From Sclerodactyla briareus (taxonomy: Eukaryota > Echinodermata > Holothuroidea > Dendrochirotida > Sclerodactylidae): DNA of 64,000 nucleotides. The notes under the pieces were generated by a model. It had not been told where the DNA came from and did not search any database. It worked only from the letters and a program-made list of their open reading frames with translations. Positions 23,576-35,534 of this stretch are shown in pieces. Where the stretch lies: positions 496,001 through 560,000 of the forward strand of contig JAODTK010001444.1 in NCBI GenBank assembly GCA_026419785.1. Reading direction: 5' to 3'. The translations under genes were made by a program, and so were the position numbers. Every line of letters starts with the position of its first letter. Position 1 is the first letter of the stretch.

Positions 23576-24360
23576 AAAGAATCTCAAGGACGAACGACGT
23601 TATTAATCGGCTAAAGAATATATTGCCCCGTAGTACTCTTTTAACTCTCTATAACGCACTTGTGTTGCCTTATCTGAATTATAGTCTTCTTCCGTGGGGT
23701 CGTACAAACCAACCACCCTCAATAGCCTAATATTCTCAGAATTGTGTGATACGCAACTTATGTAACGTGCATCATACTCATTCACTGCCCCTCTTTTTAG
23801 TGAACTCAATGTCCTTACGATATACGATGATCAATTAGGAATATTATGGTATAAATTTTCACGGCGGTGTCTCTACCTGAGGTTTTCAGTGGTTATTATT
23901 CTAACAACTCAAGCTTTCACAATATTAATACCCGATACAGACATTATCTGAGCTACCTCTATTCCAGGACAGTTCGAAATGAAATGCATGAACGTAGCAC
24001 TGTGTTCACTTGGCATGCTCGCTCTCATACCTATTCAAAAACGCTAGTTCAGTAAATGTTATTCAGCAAAATTTTAGCAGCATCTTCTTAGCAAACCTAT
24101 TGACCCATAATTATAATTAAGTCTTATTTTACTTCCCCTTCCCACTCGATCTGTTGGATTTGCCTCCTTCCTTTACTTTCTTTTGTTATATAGGTAAGCA
24201 TATGACATTAACTAGTTGTTATATCAGTCCTTCCTTTTTAGGGCCAGTCTCGAAAAGTTTTTAACTTTTTCTGGGCGCTTCCCGCTTATTTGTATAAATG
24301 AACATAATGTATTGTAGTAAAATACTGAGATTTGAGAAAGAGTGGTGATTGAACTTGATT
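23576..24360 (+). mobile_element. 3' end of a second LINE (LINE B)
   Basis: From about 23576 the translation switches to a different LINE C-terminal signature: LKNILPRSTLLTLYNALVLP, then PYLNYSLLPWG. Further pieces in other frames correspond to the usual C-terminal block with a SHNTR-like motif (near 23918-23935, here INTRYRH). The 3' untranslated part continues to about 24360 and includes a small hairpin-capable AAAAGTTTTTAACTTTTT near 24255. The first half of LINE B is absent. Confidence 0.75.
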
Positions 24361-26149
24361 CTTGAGAGATAGAAAATAAATGTATTGACTGCATATTCCT
24401 TCCTACTACTGGACCAAATATATTGAACCTTCCGATGGTCGGTGGTTATCAGTTTATTATCGCGGACTCGTTAGCCGAAGAACAACGCTAAACTGTATGG
24501 GCTGAAACGCTCCCGATATGTTGTCTTACTGCATGATGACAAAGAGGAAAGCACCAACATAACTTTGATTGCACAGCCAAGCCCACTCTATTGATTCTCT
24601 GTTCAATAATAACTCCAGTGACAACAACGTCACTGAATCCTCTAATTTACTTTTTCATTCCATGCGCCGCTTGGTATGTTACGTGAAAATGACGTAACAT
24701 GTTGGGAAGTGCACGTTCTCGTTTCTACTAGGCGATTAACACTAATGGGATCATATGCCATGACAGTAATGTCCATTTTTTTAATTGCCCGCATATTTGA
24801 CGTTATTTTTCACTGACTATTTTAAGTGATTTTCGTGAATATTTATAATCAAACAAATTTGCTCATATTGACACACTGTATCCAGGTATCCAGGTCAGTG
24901 CAGTATATTACCTGTATTCAGTGAAATAATTAACGAATTACCCCTCTTAATCCTAAAAATGATACGAATGACGAAAATTTATAAGATAATATATAATACC
25001 CTGGTATTAAAGAAACGCAGGGTTGGGTTTCGTCCATTGAGAAAGAGAAATGGAATAGTCATGAAATAAGCATTGAAGAATGATAAAATAAAAATATAAA
25101 AGAGCAGTCAATTATATATAGCAAGCCACTGACATGAATGAGAAATTTTAAGTGTAATATTGTTTGCATGATGACAAAAGGATCCTCGACATCAGTAATC
25201 AAGATCCATTATACATCTGGTTGTAAAGCAAGTTTAAATTTATCGACGTTTACAGTTTGAACGGCCGCTAATGGAAAAATAATCAACTTATCTCAATCGA
25301 TACCGTACACATCGACTATTTAGTAGCTATTTGTGGACTATTCAAAGAACATGTATGTGAAAAAACTCGGCAAGGAAACGACCATAAAACAGAGTAAGAC
25401 AATACGCCAGCAGTAATAACAAAAATGGTTGTTATTCCCCCATTTAATTATGATTTTATATCCTCAATCAACGCAAACTTTTTAGTAGCAAACACTGCGA
25501 TCCTGGACATCGTGTATCTGCCGATTGTTATATGCAATTACTGCCAGGAATCATGACGAGCCTAATGTAATCGTCCGAGGGTATACATGCACACTGATAC
25601 TCTCAGTTACATCCAGGTACCTTTTTGACTATCCTGAAGTACCGATGCTAACAAACTGATTTCTAGCTTAAATGTTTTACTACTACCCCCAGTCCCTCTA
25701 AACAGTGCTACTAATATTAACGGCCAAATAACTGTAAATTAGGTCACTCAGTGAAAGATTACCGCGTGTTGTCATTTAGCGACGTCATTTTCCCTACCGT
25801 ACAGAAGGTAGGTTATGCGAAGTGTAATTGTGTGCTTTTTTTTCTTGTTTTATCATTTGCATAGCTCATGCATATGCAAATGGTGGGTGCAGATAGATGT
25901 CATGCAAACATGGTTCATGAACGTTAATATCTCTACATGAAATAAGGCTATAGTCTCCGAGGCAGCTCTATCAACAATCTTAATCCGTATAGTTTCCCAC
26001 AGTATGCTGACGTTCAGGTCAGTTTTTTTCACATTGGGAAGGGGGGAGGAACCGTTGTTTAAATATAGAATTGATTCATTCAATCGCGAGGGAGATTTTA
26101 GACATATCTCTCGGAATTTGACTCGGTTAATAATGATGAATTAATGTCG
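24361..26149. other. Intergenic with one CRE-like palindrome
   Basis: AT-rich, no gene recognised. A perfect 9-bp inverted repeat at 24676-24700 (ATGTTACGT / ACGTAACAT) includes TGACGTAA, the shape of a CRE/ATF site; chance occurrence is quite possible. Confidence 0.45.
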
Positions 26150-27365
26150 ACTTATAATGCGCACATATCAATTCTAAAATGCGCAAGGCGCAGTACGGAA
26201 AAATAGCAAAAACAGAAACAACAACATGAAGACCTAGATGACTTATGCCTTAAACATGATAGCCCTCTTAAATGGCACAAATTTATAAAAATTTCTCGCA
26301 CCGAGGCACGGCAATAACGCGGAAAGGCCTGTCTCCACAGGAGCGACGAGAAAGGGGTAAGAGTATTCGTTCCAGCAGAGCGAAGAGTACGAGCAGATAA
26401 AGCTGGAGAAAGCACCTCACTTTTTACACACGCCCCAAATCCTGTAACGCCCTAATGACCACAAACATTAGATTATGAACAACGCGAGAACGCACTGGAA
26501 GCGGGTGGAAATCACGTGAAATTGGTGTGACAAGAGAGGACTGAGTACTCTAACCAAAACGCGGGCAGCATTATTCTGAACACACCAGAGACGCTAATTT
26601 GCCGATTAGGTAAGTCATACATGGAGAGCACTTCCGCTATATAGCCTAACAGTATGAAGGGCATGTATGAATTTAATAGCGGCATCTGTTGTAAGGTATT
26701 TCCTAATCCTACTGATGTTACGCAAGTGATATGTGGCAGACCTAACCATATTGAAAATAGATGAAACAGATGATGTAGACGCGAAGATTACGCCATGTAC
26801 TAAGTGGACTGAGGGGCTAACGGCAATTCTCAGTGATGGGGCAGTGATCTTAGATAGCTGTTGCTGGGAGTGAACAGTGAATCAGCTTCAACTCAGAACT
26901 CCCATCGTTTTGTTCACCCCTCATTTAAACATGACCCAATCACTGCAATGGAGAGATTTTCCTGCGGAAAAGCAGGGCCAAATGTGAGATACAGTTGTGT
27001 ATTATCAGCGTAAGGGTGATACTGTAACCCATACATAGCGAATATTTTATGAAGGGGTTAATATAAATAAAAAATCACTGGGTGCCAAGAAAGAACCCCG
27101 AAGGACAGAGAAATCCTAAATAATGGACTGAGATATGGCACCTTTAACACGATCACATTGTGGACAGTTCGCGAAATACGACTGACCACCACTTGAATGC
27201 AACGTCGCACACACCAAACTCCTGCAACCTCCGTGAAAACAAGGTGTGATCCACTGTATTAAAAGCGGCGCTCAGATTCTAAAGAACCGTAACCTTACCC
27301 ATATCCATAGCCAGCAGAATATTATTATGGACAGTCAACAAAACCGTTTCACCCCTACAGGACAT
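26150..27365 (-). mobile_element. CR1/L2-like LINE fragment (LINE C)
   Basis: On the minus strand the translation shows, in order, an N-terminal RT segment with ETVLLTVHNNILLAMDMG and NLSAAFNTVDHTL (27249-27350), the YADD-equivalent box YADNTQLYL (27001-27012 for YADN), AVSPSV-like and LNAAARV-like C-terminal blocks in shifted frames, and LRSAGTNTL (within 26152-26415), the typical end of L2-type LINEs. It is 5' truncated at about 27365, exactly where duplication copy B begins, and multiply frameshifted. The second catalytic Asp of YADD reads Asn. Confidence 0.85.
26152..26415 (-). pseudogene. LINE C C-terminal coding remnant
   Basis: The frame contains ALSARTLRSAGTNTLTPFSS, the conserved C-terminal motif of L2/CR1-type LINEs. 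In intact relatives this is followed by a segment ending in an APTLWNSLP-like block, here replaced by diverged sequence. It lies at the 3' end of LINE C; the sequence GCGCACATATC near 26160 is close to the element terminus. Confidence 0.8.
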
Positions 27366-29663
27366 GACGATTGAAAAGTGCCCATTGGCAGAAATGTGAG
27401 CAAAACGCCTAGATGCAACAACCTTTTTCGATGACTTACCCAAAACTTGGAAACTCGGAAACCGGCCTGTAGTTATTCAAATCTCCCGAATCAAATGGGT
27501 TCTTTAATAGAGGATGATGTGAGAAATGTTCCCACTCTCAGGGATCCCCCGCCCCAGGCAACGCTTTTTCATGTCGTTGTAGTAAATTGAGTGAGAGTGT
27601 CAATGCAGGCCATCGTTACAGGAGATGGTACAGGGTTATGTTTGGAGTGACTTGCAGGATAACTTCGGTTTCAGTTGATCGACTTTATTTTTGCTTCGCA
27701 TTCTTTCCCGGTTCGCCGATACAAAGTGTCAGTGTTATTAGGCAACTTAGGACAACGTAGAAACAGTAGCAAAAATCACAATCCATGGATTTATTCGAAC
27801 ATGCAAATTCAACATTACTTGTAGCACGGGTGAATTAGTTTTGATTCCTTTTCAATCTGATTGTAGTAAAATTCAATTAGTGTGCAACCAAAACCAAAAT
27901 GGTAGTGGTTTTTGTATACTTCAAATGCAGTATCAAATTATAATTACACAAGCAAGACATTGCGACGATTGCAGGTTCGATTTCACACATGTCTAATGAG
28001 GGAAGCTCTTATTACACACACGCAACATGGTGTTTCGTGCATCAAGTTGTCCAATTACAAGTAAGGCATATAGGCATACACAACCACAGAGACGCAGTCA
28101 GGGGAATGAAATCACAATCCTAATACCGATCAGTCATGTGCTGAGACAGTGCGTCTATCGTAAAATTTTAGGCTGTTTGAAAAAAAAAAAAAATTCTCAG
28201 CAGAGCTGTTGCCACTTTTTTTAGCATTCCGTTGTGAACGTCGTGAAGGACGAGGCAGTCAAATATGGAAAGAAATGCATGTAATATGATATTTGAACTT
28301 TGCTGTCCCATAGTGTCCCAAACTAATTTCAAAGTGGTTTATGTCGGGTTTCTTAATTTCGCAATAAACTTCTGATGAGTACAATTTCGGCAGTAGTGTA
28401 ACTATGTCACGGATTATGGTTCAGTGAACCATGACATGGTCACACAAGACGTCCATATGAATTTATTTGAAGCAATATCTGGGGTGGAATTATTCACATC
28501 TTGTCAAACTTCTGGCATTTCTATGATTATTAGACTCGTCTCAAATGATTAGGGACATTCTCTGTATCGTCATAACACGGCCAAATCATTATATATTATG
28601 CTCTCACACTATAGCATAAGTGATGAGAATACAGAATCTCAAACGCCTCTTTTGTCGATTCAATGGCCGCCGCCCACCAAAAGAACCAGGTCACACGTCT
28701 GTAGACTTAACTGACAGAAGAACGATATCGCATAGAGGCACAGCCAAGATGAAGACGGGAGAATTTGAACAGGTGAGCTAGTATTGAATGTTTAATTGCA
28801 ATCTTATTTCTCGCCATCCACGTTACCCACATACGAGGGAGAGAAGATAAGCGTTGATAGCCTCATTTTTGAGAGCCTAATTATTTTTGATTAGATCGCC
28901 CATTTAGATATGGGGTACGGACAAACTCAACATCGCAGTATATTTCGGCAGCTATCACACAAAACTAGTGCTGATAGGAACCCGTATTCCACGGCAATTA
29001 CATCTGTAGCTGATTGATGGGGTAGTCAATGCGGTATTGATGGAAGGCCTATTGACCGCATTTTATATTGCTGTTGGATTAAAAAGGAATTCATTTATTG
29101 TTCTGCGAACCCTTACAGCCATGATAAAATGCTGATATCGTAAACCGTCGTATTCAATAGTAAGACTGAAGTTAAATAACCAACACGAAGAATGGGGGTC
29201 ACCGCCCTTTCATGTAGAAACTTGCGATCAACTATGCTGAAAGCACACAGTTTTCTACGCTTGACCACCATAGCGATGCATGAAACAAATATAAACATGA
29301 GGTATTTCGACAGGTGTTCCACTTAATAATTGGCCACACGGGGAACCGATGTTATCTGGCGGGCCCTTCGCATCAACACTCAGCCACTAATCAACGCGGC
29401 TAGGCAAAGCCATTCTTGAAGCGACAGCATGCCTAGGAAAAAATCCCAAACCAACCACCACCAGTTCTGCAAACCCACAGTGCCTGTTGCCACGATTCGG
29501 CCATTGAAGGCATGCTAGTATTTCCACGAAAATATCTGGAAATAAGGATTGTACAACGCGCGGTATGGTGCGGAGAAGGAGAATTCTTAGTCAAGCACCA
29601 TACAATCAATGTACATTGCTCTATATTGACATTCACCCGACGTTGTTATCATTCACTTACTTA

Positions 29664-29674
29664 CCCCCCCCCCC
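29664..29674. repeat. Poly-C tract (C11)
   Basis: Eleven C in copy B, at the place where copy A (about 2300-2306) has only short C groups within a CACT run. Confidence 0.85.
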
Positions 29675-32600
29675 TCTCCTCAGCAAATGCCTTGAAGTTA
29701 TCAGTCAGCTTCTTCAGCCGTTTCAACGGCCCCTCTAACCATGCGGACCGACCTGGCCCCATAGCTCCAAAAGGTACCCGCGAGGCTGTCAACAGCCTAT
29801 GACAACAGAGCAAGGTATACAGAATCGGCTCCCGTAAGACGCACCGCGTTTTGTTAGTAGGGCACTTGATAGTCACGAACTGTCGTCTGAATCCCACTGT
29901 CTCAGCATTCCGTAGCAACCTGACACTGGACATTGCAACGATGACCAACGATGCGGCGGAGTGAGCTAGTCATGAAGAAATCTAATCTCAGTTTCGATCG
30001 CACAGCTCGGGGTCGTCCTTGTACGATTCCACGAAGTACCCAGGCAACAAGCTTAAGCAGATTCATCGTTCAAGATTTCACCATCAACGGCCTTGACGCA
30101 CTACGGGGCAGACTGTGCAGATCCGGAATCGCGTATCGGTCCCGCCATTGACTTAGCTATGAGCCAGGCGCGGTAGAAAGCCAAGTCCGACTATCAAGCC
30201 TCAAATGGCGATTCTGCTTGATAATATCATCAGACTTTGTGGAAAGTGAATGCTGGAATGCACTTCTCAGGCATCCTCGTGATACATCATTTTCATTATT
30301 CAGACCATTTCGCTCGTAGTCGGTATTTTTGTCTGATTATCCTAATGTCGGTCCAAGCTTAACAGCTTTAAGTCGGATCTGATAACCATAAGCTTGCAAT
30401 CCATTTATCCTTGCGAGGTCAAGGATCCTGCTGTCTTTGCAGTTCCCAAATCCAAGCGCACTTAGGCACGATTTATTGCCATCCTTACTGGCGTGATGGT
30501 CTTTGAGTCACAGGTGAGAATTAAATCTTTCATCTGAGTTGCCGCTAACCCTGCTTGCAGCATACACTGCAGCTATGGACCAACCCACCAAATGTATGAG
30601 CTATTGGCAATCACATTATGTGATTGTTGATTTGCATTGCTGTGATTCAAAATCTTTATCAAGTAAAATAGCCAATTCACATCCTACTTTTATTAGGTTT
30701 AAATTATTTCCGGCCAGCGACTACACCAGTATCGCGGATCTCCAAACTACTTCCTCCCTCCAGCGTAGCCGAGACACAAAGCGCGGAGAAACTAGTCTCT
30801 TGTCTTACGGTCTCCAGGCAACAGCTGGTAGAGTTAATTGACCTGGATAGATTATCAAATTCAGATATCGTCAAGTCAAAGATAGATTATCCATGCCGCT
30901 TATGATTCAGGCCAATGCTAATTAAAAAAAATATGCAAAATCAATAGTTAGTTGTCACTAGAAAAAACAAATTGTCCCTAGAAAGAAAAAAACTCTATCG
31001 ATGAATTCATCCGACTCAACTTCTTTGACGAAAAACAACGTGCCGTTAAATGATGTTCGACTGGTGGAAATATTTTCGACCCTAATAAGCCAGTTCGGAG
31101 TTCGGGGGGGAGTTCAATGAGATGATAATGATATTGTGTCAAAGGTCACGAGGGAGCAGTGGCAGTTCGACGTTGAACGTACAGACGGTGCAGAACGTTT
31201 TTGAATCTTCCCTGCCAAAAATTACAAATCCTGCCAACACAAAACTTTACAGATTTCCCCATAGTCATCAACAATGCCATCCGAAAACATGGGATGAATT
31301 GGGTTTGCGTTTTCAAATAGTGGTGACAGTTTCAAAATAAACCTCAACGATATTGTTATGGGGAGAATCTCGTATATTCTCCCGAACTGTTCAGTGGTGA
31401 GCATGCGAACTTACAATCACGAACTGGCTTATCACAGCTACGTATCTCAGTATTTTACCACTCACTATACATTTACAACTGGAATATTAGTTCTCAATCC
31501 AATCTTCATCTGACGAAGAAAAACATAAAAATACGTCTAAACAGAAGTGAAGACTCCTGTTGAGACGTATTATACCAACAATGACAAGGATGAAGCTTTT
31601 GTTTTAGCCTGTTTCAATTGAAGAAGAGTAAGTAAACACCGTAAAAGAGAATAGAACTACCAAATCATGGAGCGAAATGGTTCAGTTAATTTCAAGTGTA
31701 TGACAGTGTGCACGAAAACTGCCACAGTAACGCTATAATGATCGGTTTGTATATCCCCGGCATATTTTCACTCTGGACATGCGGACTTTCTATAAGCGTC
31801 GCTGGCATTTGGCTTTAGACAAACTGTCGTGGACATGACTTTTATTCAATATCTATTGTCATTTCAAAATAAGCATGAGTTAACTTATAATCCCTTCCCA
31901 GGAAGGAAAACGTAACTGAGAATTACTGAGAATTAACCTGTGTCGCTAACTCTGTTTTATGGATGACATTGGTATCATTTTCAAAGATAATCGATTTTCA
32001 TCTATAGTCAGAGAGTATTTAGGTATGTTGTAAATGAGAGACTCATTGCTCCGCACATTACATTACACATAAAGTTGTTATTTAGAATATCGTTATCATC
32101 AGTATGAAAAGATCCTTGGAAAGGGGGAGCGGTCGATTATTTCCTACATATATGATAACCTTTCAAGATGATGTCTGCCAAATTCAAGGCATTCGTATAG
32201 CAGAAATGAATTTCTCAGAATCCTGTATTTCGTGTACTGATATTTTTTAACTATTTCACAATATTCTTTTCCTAGCAGAGAGGTCGCCTGATTGAGAGAC
32301 ACTTTTCTGAAAATCTGGGACTACTTTGCTTTATTAGTCACCATTTTCCAAACCAGATGCCATTACCTAGGAGATGCTTACATTATAGCATAGAACTGGA
32401 AACCTTCAGCGAGGCTGTCAGATAACTCCTTGGTAGCTGAAGAAAAAATCTTACTGAAGCTACTAGAACGATCAATGTGAAACAAACTATATATATTATT
32501 CAAACTTTCCGGGGACCTATTCCATCCCACCGGTGCTGTAATGTCTATAAAAGTATGAAGAGGCCTGATTCCTCCTACTTGGAAGATCGTGAATTATAAC

Positions 32601-32732
32601 AGTGCCGTGCACATTCAACATCTTTGCAGTTTTAAGAAGAGAGGGGCAATACGCAATTATTCTCCAAAATATTTCCGTTGAAACTTGTTCACCGTATGGA
32701 CAGCGATTCTTGGTGCGCTAACCATGAGCTAC

Positions 32733-32753
32733 GGGGGGGGGGGGGGGGGGGGG
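32733..32753. repeat. Poly-G tract (G21)
   Basis: Twenty-one consecutive G, the longest G run in the window. The matching position in copy A (about 6083-6095) has mixed sequence, so the run arose in copy B only, or is an assembly artefact. Confidence 0.9.
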
Positions 32754-33009
32754 TCCTGGCAGTCGGCCAAAACCCACCGGATCCCATTCACAATGGACAC
32801 AGTGGGCAGGATCGTCCGCCGGAGGGGCCCCATATGCCCAATGAAGCGCAGTGGTTGATCACGAATCGGGCAGCTAACCTGAAAAAAGACGCATCTTATT
32901 CTTGTCCATCACAATCGAATGTCCAACGGGTTTTCCCCCCGAAGTGTTCAAGAGAATCAAATCGAGAATCCACGAAGTCGTTGAGTAATGTAACATCATC
33001 CGCGGCAGG

Positions 33010-33205
33010 TCCATGTCAGAAACCCTGACTCCACCGATTGAGGCCCAGCAGTTCCTGTACATCCACAACTCTCCCCAGTTACTACGGTTTGTGACTGGGT
33101 GGAAACGTTGTCCGGGAAGGTATTGGCCGTTCGTTGTTTTCAGGCGATACGTTCCATATCGCAAAGTTACGGAAAAGGTTTATCAGCGTCGGTGTACGCG
33201 TTTTT
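33010..33205 (+). pseudogene. Possible HECT C-lobe-like fragment, frameshifted
   Basis: One frame gives QQFLYIHNSPQLLRFVTGW, resembling the LLRFVTG segment of HECT-type ubiquitin-ligase C-lobes. About 30 bases later the neighbouring frame gives RCFQAIRSISQSYGKGLSAS, which follows the TCF-x-LxLP-xYxSYE-xL pattern around the HECT catalytic Cys. Both segments occur in the correct order and near the usual spacing, with a frameshift around 33115. HECT domains of this kind also occur as cargo in animal transposon-associated genes. The similarity is from memory of the family pattern only and is weak. No exon boundaries or upstream domains were found. Confidence 0.3.
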
Positions 33206-33232
33206 TTTTTTTTTGAGGGGGGGGGGGGGGGG
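33201..33232. repeat. T14-GA-G16 tract
   Basis: Fourteen T, then GA, then sixteen G; the most extreme example of the T-then-G arrangement in this window. Confidence 0.9.
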
Positions 33233-33315
33233 CGTTTGTCTGTATCCTCTCGTCAAATGGTCTGAAGGAGTATTCTCTACAGCGTTTGCTACGGGGGCGT
33301 GCGGGGAAACGGAGT

Positions 33316-33372
33316 TTCCGTCTGCCGTCCGGGTGTCCGTCTGACGTCCGGAGTGTCCGTCTGACGTCCGTT
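33316..33372. repeat. Three-unit 20-bp tandem repeat
   Basis: The unit GTCCGTCTGACGTCCGGAGT occurs about three times (33315-33334 degenerate, 33335-33354, 33355-33372 partial). It is GC-rich and each unit holds a TGACGTCC core. Confidence 0.85.
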
Positions 33373-34199
33373 TCGCCGAGATTCTGCCTCACTGGAGGAG
33401 TTTCTACGTCACTGTGAGTACTTTTACATATTATTACATATAGCGCAGTCGGGAGGGGGCTATGCCTACACGGGAATTTTAGGGATTTTAACTGAGTTTG
33501 GTTGTTTAGGCGTGGCAGTGACCATGTAAAATACCACAACACTATTTAGTCGGGATCTAGGGTTGTGTTTTGCGTGTATTGGTGTTGTTGGCCATTCGTA
33601 TTAGCCGTTGTGATGTGTTTGTTTTCACGTATATTGTATTTGGTAGAGATTTTTTTCCGTCTTTTGGATTAGTCAGGATTTTGTGTGCGCCGGCAGTGGT
33701 AGCGTTGTATATTCTCTCCTCAGCACCCGTTTTTCGGTGGTCCAGGCTGCCCGCCGCATTTAGCATTCATGTTATTTAAAGTTTGTTTTTTCACGGACTG
33801 TGTTTTTCCTTCCAGTGCTACGGGGTGGGGTACGTACGCGGGAGCAGTTGGTCGATCGTTGCCGGCCTGGAGGACACCTAGTGCCGACGCGAGTCCTGTT
33901 GGAGCTGCTGGGTGTGAAGCGGTAGTAGAGCCGGAGTTTGAGTCGAGTCAACGGTGTTTACCATGTTCGAGATCGAGGTTTGGCAGAAAACTGAACTGAA
34001 CGTTAGCTTGTGGGAGAAGAACTGGGCTCTGGGACTCGTAGAGAATCTAGGAGAATTGATATATTTCGCATTGAGAGTAAATTGGGTCTTTTTGGAATTG
34101 AAGCCGAGGGGAAGAGAGGACGTATTTTTTGTCCAGGACTAATTTTTTGATTTTATTATTAGTTTTTGTGAATTTGTGGTTTTGGACTAAAAAATGTAT
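33373..34199. other. Unassigned GC/GT-rich stretch
   Basis: GT-rich on the plus strand, with short plus-strand frames (33570-33779, 33769-33999, 33954-34142) that show no recognised domain. It could be the untranslated leader of a retroelement, but nothing confirms that. Confidence 0.35.
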
Positions 34200-35534
34200 A
34201 GTAAATGGGGTAAAATAAACAAGGGGGTAGTTGGGGTAAAAACGCTCCCCCTATTTTCTCAGGGGGATTTTAGCAAAAGTTCAAAAATGATTTTGTTCAG
34301 GTGATAGCTATATTCGTGTATTGGTCTAGTTCGTTTGTAATTCAATAATCTGGAACTCTAAGTCAATTCTGTCCGATCACCACTGCATTGAATCGCCGAA
34401 AAATTAGGCAATGGCGAAATTAGCAAAATTTGAAGTGTGTACCACATTTGGGGAACTTTCTCGTGTATCCCCAGTTTAAAATGATGTGAAGTTTATCTAA
34501 ATAAATAGTGACCTTTACATTAACCTATGGTGGAATTGCTTCAACATCGTTCACGCTTCGTGGAACACCCTTGTTTTTTGTTTTTACCCCCCGAATGATG
34601 CAAATGGGGAAAAAGAAAAAAAACGAACGAATAGCTCCACTTTGTATTCCTTTCAGAAATTTCACATTAATGGTAATCCTACAGATATTTGATGTCATAT
34701 GACGTCTTAACGGTTCGTTATAAATATGGCATTATATTGTGCCGGTCGTTATGCATTGCCACGGAATTATATGGCCGAGCTATCATACAATCAATCTTCC
34801 ACAATGCGAACTAAAAGTTTTTTTCAATTTTTTTTACTTCATAGGAGAGATAATAGCTATTCTAGTAATATGTATCATTATAGCTAGTATGATTGTATGA
34901 AGGAACACCATGCTTTCTAACATTTTTTTGCCCAACCATGTCTTTTGTTACCCCACAAAATCGGCCAGCCAGCATTTTGGGGGTTAAAAAAAAACAAAAC
35001 AACAACGTCTTTTGAAAAACAACACCTTGTATTAGAGAAAAAATATTTTGTTAGAGTCCCTTCAAGGCAATCACACTCCACACATTTAAGAACTAAAACA
35101 AAAAACTGTACCTGTGTACCATAGTTTCAAGCAAACTTAGGTAAATTGTTTTGTTTTTTATCCCACTTTACTTAATTGTTCAGGCTTAGAAGGGGAATTT
35201 ATATCTTGTGGTGAATCGGAGGAAGAGCACATTTAACTTGAGATTAGGCAACTTGTGTGACTGGAATATTACAGTCTAGGACAATTTAAGGCGGACAATA
35301 GGGTATAGTGAGGGAGTGCATTAAATCATTGAACAGAATACTACCAAGTATTTAGAATTATATTGTCCCCATTGTAAATGTTGTTAGTAATTCGAGAAGG
35401 ATTCCTTTATGCATGTTATTGTGTAAAAGTAAGAATAGTAGGGACTATATATTCTTTTCCTTGTCCTGTGGATTGTGTCGTATAGTACGGTATATTTCCG
35501 CAATAGACATCCAATGTTCGAAATTGCCGGAAAG
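34200..35534. other. Intergenic; possible transposon end near 34220
   Basis: The G-rich phrase GGGGTAGTTGGGGTAAAA (34224-34241) resembles DNA-transposon termini and is loosely mirrored by ACTACCCCA-type phrases at 36875-36882 and 42124-42133. No pairing of ends is secure. The rest is AT-rich without recognisable genes. Confidence 0.3.

Larger units (their letters stand above)
27366..32850. repeat. Direct duplication, copy B
   Basis: Collinear with 1-6190 in the same orientation (anchors listed under copy A), but about 0.7 kb shorter because of many deletions, the largest opposite 5621-6065. Its left edge abuts the truncated LINE C. Its right edge ends in a GC-rich stretch shared with 6066-6190, just before the HECT-like fragment at 33010. 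No coding family is recognised. Confidence 0.9.

Noticed and set aside
27960..27985. GGTTCGATTTC resembling a tRNA T-arm / box B
   Set aside because: No box A upstream at the right distance and no cloverleaf can be drawn.
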